Counted from the first letter of the stretch, positions 32,352 to 42,020 are shown. The stretch: DNA of 64,000 bases from Streptomyces ambofaciens ATCC 23877 (GCF_001267885.1 NZ_CP012382.1:7179001-7243000); one strand, 5' to 3'. A program made the numbers and translations. Notes: generated by a model from the letters alone, not told the origin.

Positions 32352-34264
32352 GCGGCGGCCGCGTCGCGCTCGTCGACGGTGTCCCGCACCGCGACGGACG
32401 GCCCTTCGTCAGCGTCGGCGTCAACTACCACCCCTCCGCCACCGGGTGTGACTACTGGCGGGAGTGGGACGGCGCCCGCATCGACGACGACTTCCGCCGC
32501 ATGGCCGCGGTGGGCGTCGACACCGTGCGGTTCTTCGTCTTCTGGGCCGACTTTGAGCCCGAGGAGGGCGTCTACGACCCGGTCATGACGGACCGGGTGC
32601 GGGAACTGGCCGGGACCGCCGACCGGCACGGCCTGTCCTGCCTTCCCTCCCTGCTCACCATCTGGATGAACGGCCAGCGCTTCGACCCGCCGTGGCGGGA
32701 CGGCCGGGACCTGTGGCGCGACGACGGCCTGGTCGAGCGTCAGCGGGCCTTCGCCCACCACATCGCCACCGCGCTGCGGGACGCGCCCAACGTTCTGGCG
32801 TACGACCTCGGAGACGAGATCATCCACGCGGACTCCGCGTCGTCGGCGGCGCTGGACGCGGACGAGGTCCGTGCGTGGTGGGGGAAACTCGCGTCCGCGA
32901 TCCGTGCCGCCGACCCCGCCGCCCTGGTCCTCCAGGCCAACGAGGCGTCCGCGGTCCTCGGCGGCCACGCCTTCCGCCCGGAGCACGCCCGGCCGCTGGA
33001 CATGCTGGGACTGCACGGCTTCCCGGTGTGGACGCCGTTCCACATCGAGTCCGTCGCCGCCCGCAAGGCCACCGCGTTCGTGCCCTACCTCGTCCGGCGC
33101 GGCAGCGCCCACCGGCCCGTGTACGTCGACGAGCTGGGCAGCTACGGCTGCGACGAGGCGACGGCCGCGGGCTATCTGCGGGCCGCGGCCCACTCCGCCT
33201 TCGCGGCCGGAGCCGTCGGCACGGCCGTCTGGTGCTGGCAGGACTTCACCACCGACCGCAGGCCGTACGCCCTGCGGCCCAACGAGCGGCGCGTCGGCCT
33301 GCTGGCCGCGGACGGCCGCGAGAAGCCCGCCCTGGCCGAGTACCGGGCGTTCGCCCGGCGCGTCACCGGCGAGCTGGCCGGATTCCGGCCCCTGCCCGCC
33401 CCGGTGGGCGTCTTCGTTCCCGAGCACGACCCCGAGGACGGCGCCGGCTATCTGACCCCGTCGGGCAGCGACGCCCCCGCCCCCTTCTACGCCCATCTGC
33501 TCCTCCAGCAGGCACACCTGCCGTACGAGTTCACCCACCGCGACGCGGAGCTGGAGCGCCACGCCCTGCTGATCTGCCCTTCGGTTCGGCAGCTCTCACT
33601 GCCCGACCGTCGCCGGCTGGAGCGGTACGTCACCTCCGGCGGCGTACTGCTCTACTCCACCGGCAGCCTGCTGGACGCCGCCGGCGACGAGGAGCTGTTC
33701 GGCATCCGGATCCGCGACTTCACCCTGGCCGCCGGCACCCACGCCGGCTTCACCTGGGCGGGCGACCACTACCCGCTGCACTGGGAGCCGGGGCCCGTTC
33801 CGGTGATCGACGCGGTGGGGGCCGAGGTGCTGGCCGCGTTCGCCGACGGCTCGCCCGCGCTGACCCGCCACCGCCTGGGCGAGGGCACCGCCCACTACCT
33901 CAACGCCCCGCTGGAGGCCCAGCTCAACGCCCCCTACCGCCTTCAGGAGGCGTCCTGGCACCGGCTGTACGCGGCCCTCGCCGAGGCGGCGGGCGTACGC
34001 GCGCCGCTGACCGTCGACGACCCGGTCGTGGAGACGACCGTGCTCGGCCGCGGCGCCGAGCGCTGCGGCGTGGTGATCAACCACTCGCCCGAGCCGGTGC
34101 GGACGACCGTGCGGCGTCCGTCCGCGGACGGCACCCCGCGGGCCACGGAGCAGCTGTGGCTGGAACCCAAGGGCGTGCGCCTGCTGTTCTGGCGCGACGG
34201 TGCCCCCGAGCAGGACCCGGGCCACCCCAGCCACCGGGAACGGTCCGAGGAGCGACGCTCGTGA
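32339..34264 (+). CDS. cytoplasmic glycoside hydrolase (beta-galactosidase/GH42-GH5-like)
   Basis: This 641-residue protein has a glycosidase TIM barrel (residues ~5-330). FFVFWADFEPEEGVYDP is a clan-A start. The acid/base region reads YDLGDEIIHAD, where Glu follows Asp instead of the usual NEP, and PVYVDELGSYGC holds the likely nucleophile Glu. A flavodoxin-like trimerisation domain (ALLICPSVRQLSLPDRRRLE) and a C-terminal beta-domain follow. There is no signal peptide, so it would act inside the cell. In antibiotic clusters such enzymes can trim or activate a glycosylated precursor. ATG 32339 is used; GTG 32348 would give the operon's usual GTGA overlap. Confidence 0.75.
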   Translation: MAPVSGGRVALVDGVPHRDGRPFVSVGVNYHPSATGCDYWREWDGARIDDDFRRMAAVGVDTVRFFVFWADFEPEEGVYDPVMTDRVRELAGTADRHGLSCLPSLLTIWMNGQRFDPPWRDGRDLWRDDGLVERQRAFAHHIATALRDAPNVLAYDLGDEIIHADSASSAALDADEVRAWWGKLASAIRAADPAALVLQANEASAVLGGHAFRPEHARPLDMLGLHGFPVWTPFHIESVAARKATAFVPYLVRRGSAHRPVYVDELGSYGCDEATAAGYLRAAAHSAFAAGAVGTAVWCWQDFTTDRRPYALRPNERRVGLLAADGREKPALAEYRAFARRVTGELAGFRPLPAPVGVFVPEHDPEDGAGYLTPSGSDAPAPFYAHLLLQQAHLPYEFTHRDAELERHALLICPSVRQLSLPDRRRLERYVTSGGVLLYSTGSLLDAAGDEELFGIRIRDFTLAAGTHAGFTWAGDHYPLHWEPGPVPVIDAVGAEVLAAFADGSPALTRHRLGEGTAHYLNAPLEAQLNAPYRLQEASWHRLYAALAEAAGVRAPLTVDDPVVETTVLGRGAERCGVVINHSPEPVRTTVRRPSADGTPRATEQLWLEPKGVRLLFWRDGAPEQDPGHPSHRERSEERRS

Positions 34265-35169
34265 TCATCGACGCGCATGTGCACGCGGGGGAGTACTACC
34301 GCCACTACTCGGCCCGGTTCGCCGCGCAGATGACCGCCACGACCGGCATGTCACCGCGGGAGCTGTCCGCGCCGGAGGCGAAGCTGCTCGCCGAGATGGA
34401 CGCGGCGGGCGTCGACCGGGTCGTGCTGCTCGCCTTCGACGTGCGGCGTGTCGAGGGCTTCTCCGTACCCAACGAGTTCGTCGCCGAGCTGTGTGCCCGC
34501 CACCCCGACCGGTTCACCGGCTTCGCCTCCGTGGACGCGGGCACCCCGGGCGCGGCCGCGCGCCTGCGCCACGCCGTGACCGCCCTGGGACTGAGCGGAC
34601 TGAAGACCGCCCCCTGCTACCTGCGCATGTCCCCGGCGGACCGCCGGTGGTACGACGTCTACGAGACCGCCCAGGACCTCGGCGTCCCGGTCCTGATGCA
34701 CACCGGGTACACACCCTCCCGGAACGCCGACCCCCGCTACTTCTCCCCGCTGCTCGTCGAGCAGGTGGCCAAGGACTTCCCCGGTCTGACGGTGATCCTC
34801 GCCCACCTCGGCACCCCCTGGACCCGGCAGTGCGTCGACCTGCTCGCCCGCCGTCCCCGCCTCTACGCGGACCTGTCCATCTTCGGCTCGTACCAGCCGC
34901 CCGCGACCGTGGCCTCGGCACTGGCGTACGCCCGTGACAGCGGCGTCCTGGACCGCCTGCTGTGGGGGACCGACTTCCCCTTCGCCTCCATGACGGGATC
35001 CGTGGCCAGGATGGCGCAGTTGGCCCACGACCAGGGCTTGTGGCCACCGGGCAGCGCCCCGCTCTCACCGCCGGAGTACCACGCCCTCATGGGCGGCACG
35101 GCCGAGCGGCTGCTCGCCCGCACCGCCCTGCCGGGGCGTTCCGGCTTCCCGTCCGAACCGATGAGTTGA
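34261..35169 (+). CDS. amidohydrolase_2 family metal-dependent hydrolase
   Basis: This 302-residue TIM-barrel hydrolase of the amidohydrolase-2 (ACMSD-like) group has the metal motif DAHVHAG at residues 4-10. VLMHTGY holds a His, VILAHLGTPW another metal-type His, and LLWGTDFPF the catalytic Asp. Relatives decarboxylate or hydrolyse aromatic and cyclic acids. It may follow the creatininase-type enzyme on a ring substrate or remove a protecting group; neither can be shown here. The GTG at 34261 overlaps the GH stop (GTGA). Confidence 0.85.
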   Translation: MIIDAHVHAGEYYRHYSARFAAQMTATTGMSPRELSAPEAKLLAEMDAAGVDRVVLLAFDVRRVEGFSVPNEFVAELCARHPDRFTGFASVDAGTPGAAARLRHAVTALGLSGLKTAPCYLRMSPADRRWYDVYETAQDLGVPVLMHTGYTPSRNADPRYFSPLLVEQVAKDFPGLTVILAHLGTPWTRQCVDLLARRPRLYADLSIFGSYQPPATVASALAYARDSGVLDRLLWGTDFPFASMTGSVARMAQLAHDQGLWPPGSAPLSPPEYHALMGGTAERLLARTALPGRSGFPSEPMS

Positions 35170-35175
35170 GGTGCG

Positions 35176-35982
35176 ATGTCCTTCGTCCACGGCTACGAGT
35201 TCGACGCCATGTCGCGTCGCCCCCTGTACGGCGACGTGACCCAGCGTCTCGTCGACATCTGTGAGGCACCCGCCGGTGGCGTCGTCGCCGACGTCGGCTG
35301 CGGCTCGGGCCTCGCCACCGAACTGCTCCTCGCCCGCGCCGCGCACGTCGGCGCCGTCATCGGCATCGATCCCTCGGAGCACGAACTCGCCATCGCCCGC
35401 ACACGACTGCGCGACCCCAAGGTGCGCTTCGTACGGGGACGCGCTCAGGACGTCGAGTCCCTGACCGGACCCGTGGACGTCGCCGTCCTCAGCAACGTCA
35501 TGCACCAGATACCGGCGGCGGAGCGCGGCGCCGTCGTCGAGGGCTGTCACCGGCTGCTCGCACCGGGCGGGCGATGCGCCCTGAACACCCTGTTCTACGA
35601 GGGGGCCGTCCTGCCCGAGACCCGGCCCTTCTACGCCTACTGGCTGCGTGCCACACGGGAGGCCCTGCGTACGGCGGGCAGCGACCTCGTGGTCGCCCGG
35701 ACCAAGCCGGTGGCGATGCAGACGCTCACCCCGCAGCAGCACGAAGAGCTGTTCGCCGCCGCGGGATTCTCCCGCGTCAAGTCGGAGGAGGCCGTGTACG
35801 CCTGGACGCTCCGGGACTGGGAGGCCCTGTGCCGGTACTCGGTGTTCATCGAGGGCGCGACCGGGATCGACGATCCGGCCCTCGGCTGCGCGGCGCTGAC
35901 CCAGGGCCTGCGGACCACCTTCGAGCGGCTGGAGCTGACCGAGGTGCCCCGCCGCTGGCTCTTCGCATGGGGCGTCAAGTAA
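35176..35982 (+). CDS. class I SAM-dependent methyltransferase
   Basis: This 268-residue Rossmann methyltransferase has motif I VVADVGCGSGLATELL (~residues 34-49), the acidic ribose contact IGIDPSEHELA and motif IV/V VAVLSNVMHQIPAAERGAVV. Its C-terminal half is Trp/Phe-rich. It probably methylates an O, N or C site of the cluster product. ATG 35176 sits 6 bp after the previous stop with GAGG ahead. The next gene begins after 23 bp. Confidence 0.9.
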   Translation: MSFVHGYEFDAMSRRPLYGDVTQRLVDICEAPAGGVVADVGCGSGLATELLLARAAHVGAVIGIDPSEHELAIARTRLRDPKVRFVRGRAQDVESLTGPVDVAVLSNVMHQIPAAERGAVVEGCHRLLAPGGRCALNTLFYEGAVLPETRPFYAYWLRATREALRTAGSDLVVARTKPVAMQTLTPQQHEELFAAAGFSRVKSEEAVYAWTLRDWEALCRYSVFIEGATGIDDPALGCAALTQGLRTTFERLELTEVPRRWLFAWGVK

Positions 35983-36005
35983 CCGGGGACGAGGGGGAGG
36001 CGCGC

Positions 36006-37343
36006 ATGGAGAAGAGAGCCGGGACGCCCGAGCGCACGGCGTCACGGGACGGCGCCGGCCTCCCCCTGTCGTACGCCCAGCAGGGCATGTGGTTCCTGGA
36101 GCGGCGCGCCGGCACGACCCGGTACGCCGACCCCATGACCTTCCGCCTCACCGGCCCACTGGACGCGAGGGCGCTGCGGGAGAGCATCCAGGAACTCGTC
36201 CGCCGCCACGAGGCGCTGCGCACCCGTTTTCCCGTCGTCGACGGCAGGCCCGTCCAAGCGGTGGCCCCGGACCTGGCCGTGCCGCTGCCCCTGACCGACC
36301 TCACCGCGCTCCCCGCGGCGGAACGCGAGGACGCCGCCGCCCGGTTCCTGGCCGAGGACCTGCGCCGCCCGTTCGACCTGGCCCGCGGGCCCCTGGTGCG
36401 GGCGGCGCTGCTCAGGCTGGCACCGCGCGAGCACATCGTGCGGATCACCCTGCACCATCTGGTCTCCGACGCCTGGTCCTGGTGGGCGGTGCTCCTGAGG
36501 GAACTGGAACGGCTCTACGCGGCACGGCTGGTCCGGCAGCCCTCCCCCCTGCCGCCCGTGCCCACCCAGTACGCGGACTTCGCGCGCTGGCAGCACGGCT
36601 GGGTCACGGGACCGGCCTACCCCGAACACCTCGCCTACTGGAAACAGGCGCTGGCGGACGTGACGCCCCTGCCGCCGCTCAGCCTGGCCCGCCCCGCGCC
36701 GCCGAGGGACGCACGGCCTCCGCGGACGAGGTGGCTGACCTTCCCGCGGCCCCTGTACGACCGGCTGCGGGCCACCGCCCGCCGTGAGCGCGCCACCGTG
36801 TTCATGCTGCTGCTCGCCGCGTTCACCCGGGTGCTGCGCCGGTACGTGGACACGGACGACATCCTCGTCGCCACCCGGGGCGGATTCCGTACCCGGGCCG
36901 AGTTCGAGAAGGCCGTCGGCTTCTTCGTGAACATGCTGCCCGTCCGGACCAGGGTGACCGAGGACGGAGCGTTCCGGGACCTGCTGCACCAGGTCCGCCG
37001 CACCCTGCTCGACGTGTATGCCCACCGCGACGTGCCCTTCGAGCGGCTCACCGCCGACCTGGGGCTGTGGCGGCCCGGATTCCAGCCGGTGATCAGCGTG
37101 TGCGTGTCCTTCCAGACCACACCGGAGGTACCGCCCGCGCTGGAGGGGCTCGACGTGACACCGGTCGACCACGACCCCTTCTCGCCCTACCCCCTGGACC
37201 TGGGCTTCTACGAGGACGCAGGCACACTGCGCGCCCTGCTGACCCATCACCCCGACCAGTACGACGACACCGCCGCCGGACGTCTGCTCGACGACCTGCA
37301 CCAGGTGCTCGACGCCGCCTGCCGCGAACCGGAGGACACATGA
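36006..37343 (+). CDS. free-standing NRPS condensation domain
   Basis: This 445-residue single condensation domain starts with LPLSYAQQGMWFLER (C1 motif, ~residue 19). The active-site motif is HHLVSDAWS (150-158), with both His and Asp present and Ala in place of Gly. FFVNMLPVRTRV and HRDVPFERLTADL are C5- and C6-like. It is upstream of the A-PCP-C protein, so it could be the module's missing N-terminal C domain working in trans. ATG 36006 has GGGGGAGG. It ends in an overlap with the zinc dehydrogenase. Confidence 0.9.
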   Translation: MEKRAGTPERTASRDGAGLPLSYAQQGMWFLERRAGTTRYADPMTFRLTGPLDARALRESIQELVRRHEALRTRFPVVDGRPVQAVAPDLAVPLPLTDLTALPAAEREDAAARFLAEDLRRPFDLARGPLVRAALLRLAPREHIVRITLHHLVSDAWSWWAVLLRELERLYAARLVRQPSPLPPVPTQYADFARWQHGWVTGPAYPEHLAYWKQALADVTPLPPLSLARPAPPRDARPPRTRWLTFPRPLYDRLRATARRERATVFMLLLAAFTRVLRRYVDTDDILVATRGGFRTRAEFEKAVGFFVNMLPVRTRVTEDGAFRDLLHQVRRTLLDVYAHRDVPFERLTADLGLWRPGFQPVISVCVSFQTTPEVPPALEGLDVTPVDHDPFSPYPLDLGFYEDAGTLRALLTHHPDQYDDTAAGRLLDDLHQVLDAACREPEDT

Positions 37344-38386
37344 GAGCGCTGCAGTGGCACGGCACCCGCCGGGTGGCTGTCGCCGACGACCTGCCCGTGC
37401 CCCGGATCGAGGACCCGAGGGACGCCGTCGTCCGTGTCGTGCGCAGCGCGATCTGCGGCACCGACCTCCACCCGTACCGCGGCGAGATCGCCGGCTTCAC
37501 GCCGGGCACGGTCACCGGCCACGAGTTCACCGGCGTGGTCGAGGCTGTCGGACCCGAGGTGCACGGCCTGCGGACCGGCGACCGGGTCGTCGCGTCGGAC
37601 ATCATCGCGTGCGGCCGGTGCCGGCCCTGCCACGCCGGCTGGCACTACCAGTGCCACCGGGTCGGCCTGTTCGGCTACGACACCGTGGTGGGCGCCCGGG
37701 CGTACGCCGGAGGGCACGCCGAGTACGTGCGGGTGCCCTTCGCCGACGTGGTCCTGCTCCCGATCCCCGACGACGTCGGTGACGAACGCGCGCTGTTCAT
37801 CGGCGACGTTCTCGCCACCGGCTACGCGTGCGCCATGGGTGCGCAGGTGCGGCCGGGGGACACGGTCGCCGTGGTGGGCTGCGGTCCCGTGGGCCTGCTC
37901 GCCCTGGAGGCGGCCTGGACGCTGGGCGCGGCCCGGGTGCTCGCCGTCGACCCGCTGGAGAGCCGGCGCCGACGGGCCGCCGAACGCGGCGCCCACCCGG
38001 TGCCCGGCGGGCCCGACGCCGCCTGGGAGATCGCCGACCTGACCGACGGGCGTGGCGCGGACGCCGTACTGGAGGCCGTCGGCACGGATGACGCGCTGCT
38101 GACCGCGCTGGACGCGGTCCGGCCCCGCGGGGTGGTGTGCGCCGTGGGTGCCCACGCCTCCGACGCCATGCCCCTGCCGACACGCCTCGCGTTCGCCAAG
38201 GAGGTCACGCTGCGCTTCGCCGTCGGCGACCCGATCAGCGACCGTGAGCCGCTGATGAACCTGGTGCGGGGCGGCCGGATCGATCCCACCTTCGTCGTCT
38301 CCCACCGGATGCCGCTGGCCGAGGCCCCGGAGGCGTTCCGGTTGTTCGACTCCGGGGCGGCCGGCAAGGTGGTGCTGATCCCGTGA
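37340..38386 (+). CDS. zinc-dependent alcohol dehydrogenase (MDR family)
   Basis: This 348-residue medium-chain dehydrogenase has the catalytic zinc ligand Cys in SAICGTDLHPYRG and GHEFTGVVEAVG. The structural zinc Cys set is IACGRCRPCHAGWHYQCHRVG, and the NAD(P) motif is VVGCGPVGLLALEAA. It oxidises an alcohol or reduces an aldehyde. With the operon's aldehyde dehydrogenase it could carry a side chain from alcohol to acid. It is coupled on both sides by 4-bp overlaps. Confidence 0.9.
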   Translation: MRALQWHGTRRVAVADDLPVPRIEDPRDAVVRVVRSAICGTDLHPYRGEIAGFTPGTVTGHEFTGVVEAVGPEVHGLRTGDRVVASDIIACGRCRPCHAGWHYQCHRVGLFGYDTVVGARAYAGGHAEYVRVPFADVVLLPIPDDVGDERALFIGDVLATGYACAMGAQVRPGDTVAVVGCGPVGLLALEAAWTLGAARVLAVDPLESRRRRAAERGAHPVPGGPDAAWEIADLTDGRGADAVLEAVGTDDALLTALDAVRPRGVVCAVGAHASDAMPLPTRLAFAKEVTLRFAVGDPISDREPLMNLVRGGRIDPTFVVSHRMPLAEAPEAFRLFDSGAAGKVVLIP

Positions 38387-41300
38387 GCATCTCCACCACC
38401 GCCCCCGCGGCGGCCGGGGGCACGGCCCGCGCCCAGGACCGCCGCGCGCACGAGCAGGTGGAACGGCACGCCCGCGACACACCGGACGCCTGCGCCCTGC
38501 TCTGCGGCGACCGGCGGCTCAGCTACGCGGAACTCGACCGCCGCGCCGCCCGGCTGGCCTCGCGCCTGCGCCGCCTCGGCGTCGGCCCCGACGTGCCCGT
38601 CGGCCTGCACCTGACCCGTTCCGTCGAACTGGCCGTGGCGGTACTCGCCGTGCTCAAGGCAGGCGGGGCGTGCCTGCCCCTGGACCCCGCCCATCCGCGC
38701 GAGCGGCTGAGGCTCGCCCTGGAGGACAGCGGTGCCCCGGTCGTCCTGGCCCAGCGACGGCCGGCCTTCGACGCCACGGCGTACCCGGGCACCGTCCTGT
38801 GCCTGGACGGCACGGGGGAGGGGGACGAGGGGGGCCGGAGCGACCAGGAGGGCACCGCCGTGCCCCATCCGCGGAACCTGGCGTGGATCGCCTACACCTC
38901 CGGGTCGACCGGGACGCCCAAGGGCGTCGCGCTCGAGCACGGGCCGCTCGCCGACCTGGCCCGGCAGATCGCGCTGCGCCTGGACCTGGGGCCGGGCGAC
39001 CGCGTCCTGCAGTTCGCCTCGATCGGCTTCTCGGTGGCCGCCGAGGAGATGCTCGCCACCTGGGCCGCCGGAGCCTGTCTGGTGATGGATCCGGACGAGG
39101 CGCTCGCGGACAGCGCCCGCCTGACCGCCGCCGTGGAGCGCTACGGCGTCACCGTCCTGCAGCTCACTCCCGCGTACTGGTACGAGTGGCTGCGGGAACT
39201 CGACGACGACGGCACCCCACGCCCACCCGCCTCGCTGCGGCTGCTCGTCGTGGGCAGCGAGCAGGTCTCCGTCCACCGCGTCGCGGACTGGCTGCCCACC
39301 GGGGTGCGCCTGGTACAGGAGTACGGCGCGACGGAGGGCACCGTCTCCCAACTGCTGTACGAGGGGCCCCGCGACGCCGAGCAGGTGAGGGCCTGGCCCC
39401 GGCTGCCCATCGGCACCCCACTGGCCGGCGTGCGGGTGCGGGTGCTCGACGAGCGTCTGCGCCCGGTCCCGGACGGCCGGACCGGCGAGCTGTACCTCGC
39501 CGGTGACTGCCTGGCGCGCGGATACCTGAAACGGCCGGAAGCGACCGCGCAACGCTTCCTGCCCGACCCGTACGCCGACCGGCCGGGCGCCCGGATGTAC
39601 CGCACCGGCGACCTCGTACGCCGCCGGGACGACGGTGTGCTGGAGTTCCTCGGACGTGCCGACCACCAGATCAAACTCCACGGCGTGCGCATCGAACCCG
39701 GTGAGGTGGAGTCGGCGATCGGCCGGTACCCGGGCGTCTTGGCGAGCGCCGTGTTCGCGCGCACGACGGCGGCCGGAGGGGACCAGCTGTGCGCCTGCGT
39801 GGTCTGGGAGGACGGCGAGGACCCGGCGGGCCTGCGCGCCCACCTCGCGGCCCTCCTGCCCCGGGCGTCGGTGCCGGCGCGCCTCTTTCCGGTCGCGGAC
39901 CTCCCGCTGAATCCCAACGGCAAGGTCGACCGCCGCGCCCTGCCGCACCTCCCCCTCGACGAGCGACCCGACCCGCCGCACGGCGCCGTGACCCACACCG
40001 CGCTGGAGGCGGCCGTCGCCGGAGTGTGCGCGAGGGCCCTCGGCCTGCCCCTGGTCGGTCCCGACGACGACTTCTTCGCCCTCGGCGGCGACTCCCTCAC
40101 GGCCACCCGTATCGCGGCCGGTCTGCGGGAGGCGCTCGCCCTGGACATACGCCAGCGCACGGTGTTCGACGCGCCGACGGCGCGGGCGCTGGCGCGCATC
40201 GCCGCGGATCTGCGCCGCGCGGGCGACGCCGAGGCCGCGGCGGACCCGGGCGCGGGCCCCCGCACGCGCGAGGAGGGCGGCGCGGACACGGAACCTGAGC
40301 GCGTGCCCCTCACCCCCTCCCAACTGCGGATGTGGCTCCAGTACCGGATGGTGCCGGCGAGCGCCGCCTACAACGAACCGGTGGTCCTGCGCCTCAGGGG
40401 AGACCTCGTGCCGTCCGCTCTGGAGCACGCGCTCCAACAGGTCGTCCGGCGGCACGGGGCGCTGCGCGTCACCCTCGGCACCGAGGACGGACACCCCGTG
40501 CAGCGCGTGGCCCCGCCCGGCACCGCCGTCCTCCCGCTGCGGATCACCGACCTGTCCGACGCTCCGGGACAGGAGGTGGACCGGACCCTCACCGAACGGG
40601 CCACCGCCCCCTTCGACCTGGCCCGTGGGCCCCTGCTGCGAGCGGACCTGCTGCGCACCGGCCCGACCGACCACGTACTGGCGCTGGTGTTCCACCACAT
40701 CGTCTTCGACGGCTGGTCGATCGATGTCCTCTTCCGTGAACTGCCGGAGCTCTATCGGCAGGCCCTGACCGGAGTGCCGGCGCGGCTGCCGCCCCTGCCG
40801 GTCTCCTACGCCGCGTACGCGTCCCGGCAGGCCGCGCCGGACCCGGCCGCGACGGACGCACAACTCGCCTACTGGAAAAGCGTGTTGGACGGTGCTCCGG
40901 CCCAGACGACACTGCCCCCCACCCGTGACGCGGCAGGACCGCCCTCGACGGGACTGGCCTGCCCCTTCTCCGTCGGCTCCGGCGTCGCGGCACGCCTGCG
41001 GGAGCTGGCCGCGAGTGAGCGTGCCACGACCTACGCGGTGCTGCTCGCCGGCTTCCTGGCGTTCGTCCACCGGGAGAGCGGTGCCCGTGACCTGGTCGTG
41101 GGCTCCCTCGTGTCGGGCCGTGGCCGGCCGGAGTCCGCCGGGATGATCGGGCTGTTCACCAACACGGTGGCGTTGCGGGTGCGCCTCACGCCGCACATCA
41201 CCTTTCGGCAGCTGCTGCGCCGGACCAGGGAGGCGGTGTACGGGGCGCTGGAGCACCAGGACGTCCCCTTCGACCGCGTGGTGCGGGAACTCCGGCCCGC

Positions 41301-41586
41301 CCGCGACCGGCAGCGCAACCCGCTGTTCCAGCTGATGTTCTCCTACGGCGGCCTCTCGGTCCGCGCACCCGAGCTCCCCGGTCTGGTCGCGGAGCCCGTG
41401 CGGGTCGACACCGGCTCGGCCAAGTTCGACGCCACCGCGATGCTCGAGGAGGACGCGGACGGCGGCTTCTCGGGTGTCCTCGAGTACGACCTGGCCCGCT
41501 ACGACGAGGCGACCGCCGGCCGCCTCACCGCGGCGTTTCCCCCGCTGCTCGCCGCGCTGGCCGAGCACCCCGAGGCCGAGCTGTGA
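38383..41586 (+). CDS. NRPS, domains A-PCP-C
   Basis: This 1067-residue synthetase begins with an adenylation domain (~25-530): A3 YTSGSTGTPKG (171-181), A5 EYGATEGT (313-320), A7 YRTGDLVRR (406-414), A8 KLHGVRIEPGE, and A10 NPNGKVDR with Lys514. The carrier domain follows, with Ser571 in DDFFALGGDSL. The condensation domain (~643-1067) has HHIVFDG at 771-777, fully canonical. In A4 the residue aligned with the amino-group-binding Asp235 of PheA is Ser217 (FSVAAEE), which argues against an ordinary alpha-amino acid. There is no thioesterase, epimerase or MbtH nearby. GTG 38383 overlaps the previous stop. Confidence 0.92.
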   Translation: MSISTTAPAAAGGTARAQDRRAHEQVERHARDTPDACALLCGDRRLSYAELDRRAARLASRLRRLGVGPDVPVGLHLTRSVELAVAVLAVLKAGGACLPLDPAHPRERLRLALEDSGAPVVLAQRRPAFDATAYPGTVLCLDGTGEGDEGGRSDQEGTAVPHPRNLAWIAYTSGSTGTPKGVALEHGPLADLARQIALRLDLGPGDRVLQFASIGFSVAAEEMLATWAAGACLVMDPDEALADSARLTAAVERYGVTVLQLTPAYWYEWLRELDDDGTPRPPASLRLLVVGSEQVSVHRVADWLPTGVRLVQEYGATEGTVSQLLYEGPRDAEQVRAWPRLPIGTPLAGVRVRVLDERLRPVPDGRTGELYLAGDCLARGYLKRPEATAQRFLPDPYADRPGARMYRTGDLVRRRDDGVLEFLGRADHQIKLHGVRIEPGEVESAIGRYPGVLASAVFARTTAAGGDQLCACVVWEDGEDPAGLRAHLAALLPRASVPARLFPVADLPLNPNGKVDRRALPHLPLDERPDPPHGAVTHTALEAAVAGVCARALGLPLVGPDDDFFALGGDSLTATRIAAGLREALALDIRQRTVFDAPTARALARIAADLRRAGDAEAAADPGAGPRTREEGGADTEPERVPLTPSQLRMWLQYRMVPASAAYNEPVVLRLRGDLVPSALEHALQQVVRRHGALRVTLGTEDGHPVQRVAPPGTAVLPLRITDLSDAPGQEVDRTLTERATAPFDLARGPLLRADLLRTGPTDHVLALVFHHIVFDGWSIDVLFRELPELYRQALTGVPARLPPLPVSYAAYASRQAAPDPAATDAQLAYWKSVLDGAPAQTTLPPTRDAAGPPSTGLACPFSVGSGVAARLRELAASERATTYAVLLAGFLAFVHRESGARDLVVGSLVSGRGRPESAGMIGLFTNTVALRVRLTPHITFRQLLRRTREAVYGALEHQDVPFDRVVRELRPARDRQRNPLFQLMFSYGGLSVRAPELPGLVAEPVRVDTGSAKFDATAMLEEDADGGFSGVLEYDLARYDEATAGRLTAAFPPLLAALAEHPEAEL

Positions 41587-41643
41587 GGAACTGATGAGCC
41601 CCTGCCCCGACGACCGGCCCCTTACGGCGACCCTGGAGGAACT

Positions 41644-42009
41644 GTGACGAACCATGCGGACAACCCGACGACCCACGTCTGGGCCACCCTGGCGGACCGA
41701 GAGGCCGAGCACCTGACGGGTGACGCGGAAGCGGCGGCGGAGGTGGTGCGCGGGATCTGGGCGGAGGTACTGGAAGCGGACGCCGAGTCGATCGACGTAC
41801 ACCGCGGTGACTTCTTCGAACTCGGCGGATACTCGCTGCTCGCCCTGCAAGCCATAGGCAGGATCCTGACGGAGTACGGGGTCGGCGAAGTGGAGTCGGT
41901 GGAATGGGAGGGAGAACTCCTCAACCGTCTCTTCGAGAACGCCACTCCCATGGGCCAGGCCGAGTTCCTGGCGGAGAAGGGCTACGGCCGGCCGAACGAG
42001 ACCCCCTGA
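41644..42009 (+). CDS. free-standing acyl/peptidyl carrier protein
   Basis: This 121-residue carrier protein has a four-helix core (~33-85). The phosphopantetheine Ser64 lies in DFFELGGYSLLALQAIG. N- and C-terminal tails of ~30 residues extend it, the latter Glu/Gly-rich. It has no partner A domain in cis, so the NRPS A domain, the distant AMP ligase or the GNAT-type transferase must load or unload it in trans. GTG 41644 has GGAGGA close upstream. It is the last gene of the operon, followed by a strong terminator. Confidence 0.9.
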   Translation: MTNHADNPTTHVWATLADREAEHLTGDAEAAAEVVRGIWAEVLEADAESIDVHRGDFFELGGYSLLALQAIGRILTEYGVGEVESVEWEGELLNRLFENATPMGQAEFLAEKGYGRPNETP

Positions 42010-42020
42010 CCACCACGACC

